A program made the translations under genes and the position numbers. Positions 62,749 through 64,000 of a DNA stretch of 64,000 nucleotides are shown here, in pieces; the first letter of the stretch is position 1; every line of letters starts with the position of its first letter. Below the pieces are notes generated by a model that searched no databases, had not been told where the DNA came from, and saw only the letters and a list, made by a program, of their open reading frames with translations. Location: assembly GCA_903813345.2 (NCBI GenBank), contig CAIIXF020000001.1, positions 13,785,915 to 13,849,914 of the forward strand, given 5' to 3'. This DNA comes from Owenia fusiformis. Taxonomy: Eukaryota; Annelida; Polychaeta; Sabellida; Oweniidae.

Positions 62749-64000
62749 ACCCTAACATTTATCCAGACTGCCTAAAAACTAATCAGCTTTAAACTTTCGT
62801 ATGTAATAATATCCATAAAAATTTCAATACAACATTTACCTAGCATTTACCTTACATTTAACATTTACCTAACATTTACCCAGACTGCCCAAAAACTAAT
62901 CAGTTTTAAACTTTCTTACGTAATAACATCCCTAAAGATTTCAGATGAATCCATGAAACGGTTTGACTGGAAACCTGTAGGCAAGCCTCGACACACAAGA
63001 TTTCCTTAATATTTAACCAGAATGCCTCAAATATAATCAGTTCTAAACTTTCGTAGGTAGTAACATCTTCAGGAGACAAGGGGATATGAGGGTTAGACAC
63101 ACCCCTAGGGGTTGCCTTTTTATGTACAGTGTTTGTAATCATGAATGAGAAATGAGAAATAAACTGAACAGAATTGAATTGAAATGTGAATTTACTTATA
63201 TCTATAGTAGGCTAGGCAAATGGAAGTTTAACATCCCAAAAATTGCAACAGTTTTTAAATTAGGCTTATATTGTATATTGATACCAGTTGAAAAACATAT
63301 CAAAAATATAGAAAAATATATGCAGTGGACAAATATGAAATGTCACATTCCAGGTACCCCCCTCCAAATTTGAGTATGGGATTGTAAATATTTTTTTATT
63401 TCAAAATGGAATACTCTTGTCAACTAAACGAGTAATATTATGATAGTTTACTGACATAAGAGCAACTAAAAATTGTTAACCAACTATTTGAGTGCAATAA
63501 TTGGCATTTCTAGCGCCAAATATCTGAAAATAGGCCATCAAATAGCCCGAATTTAATATAACAATGTATTTATTTCTGTATCAATTCATCAGAATTGCAT
63601 GAAAAATATCTAGGAGGGTATTGTACACCTGAACATTGTCTTTGATAAGTATCAGGGTCATTAAATGAATATTGAGCGTGAAAATAATATTTGAAATTTC
63701 AATATTTTACCACACCCACTTTTGGGGTGACCTTACTTTTGTTTAATTACTTCCAAGATATGTCATATTTGAACTCAATAGCACAACTAAATTATTTGTA
63801 AAGGCTTATTTTGTCCCGAAAACAGTTTTTTGAGGTTTTCAGAAAAGGATTATGCAAAAAAAGTAGAAAAACAGCAAATGCCAGGTGAAATATAGGGGAA
63901 GCCCTACTTTTAGTTGATAACTGTTAAATTATCAAATGTTTTCTCCTTTTAAATTCAATTTGATATATAATATACCTTTTCTGATAAAACAGAGAACGAT
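62749..64000. other. Probable KDM1B intron; degenerate local repeats
   Basis: Segments with CTAATCAG..TTAAACTTTCGTA and GTAATAACATC recur near 62760, 62890 and 63020. GAATCCATGAAACGGTTT with GGAAACCTGT occurs near 62945 and, on the other side of the 62127 element, near 62045. The missing 5' KDM1B exons were looked for on the minus strand and not found. Confidence 0.5.

Overview
The window is AT-rich eukaryotic DNA with GT-AG introns, dense small inverted-repeat transposons, minisatellites and truncated non-LTR retrotransposons. The gene set (nicotinic-type Cys-loop receptor exons, a KDM1B/LSD2-type histone demethylase, a GIMAP-type GTPase) and the repeat style suggest a lophotrochozoan animal, most likely a mollusc such as a bivalve. 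That assignment is inference. All gene models were assembled by hand from splice sites, reading phase and family resemblance; no alignment was run.

Region 1 (about 0.7-6.2 kb, minus strand) holds the 5' half of a nicotinic acetylcholine receptor-like subunit: a signal-peptide exon, two alternative-looking copies of the 152-nt exon 2, one 45-nt exon 3 and three copies of the 110-nt exon 4. The copies share phase and length, neither length is a multiple of three, and all have intact splice sites. This suggests mutually exclusive splicing or piecemeal tandem duplication. The 3' half lies beyond the left edge. A decayed inverted copy of the first exon lies near 10.6 kb.

Region 2 (about 6.4-48 kb) shows no convincing host gene. 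It contains a near-perfect 849-bp palindrome, minisatellites, several foldback elements, a 1,292-bp element with 49-bp perfect terminal inverted repeats and a 5-bp target-site duplication, a 3' LINE copy with a long open frame, a 2.3-kb composite element carrying a tandem array of AGGTCA-like half-sites, and an element rich in GAACG motifs.

Region 3 (48.7-62 kb, minus strand) is a KDM1B/LSD2 gene, 15 coding exons in the window and 5'-incomplete, with CW zinc finger, SWIRM and amine-oxidase regions and an unusual C-terminal extension of about 390 residues, lysine-rich then acidic. Its 5.2-kb intron contains a complete gene on the opposite strand (57526-60854). This three-exon gene joins in perfect phase to give a 374-residue protein with an N-myristoylation-type start, two PBZ-type (poly(ADP-ribose)-binding) zinc fingers and an AIG1/GIMAP GTPase domain. 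I know of no described protein with this combination and regard it as the most interesting item in the window.

If the domain readings are right, the GIMAP-type protein would couple poly(ADP-ribose) recognition to a membrane-associated immune-type GTPase, nested inside a chromatin-enzyme gene. A functional link between host and nested gene is not shown by the sequence.
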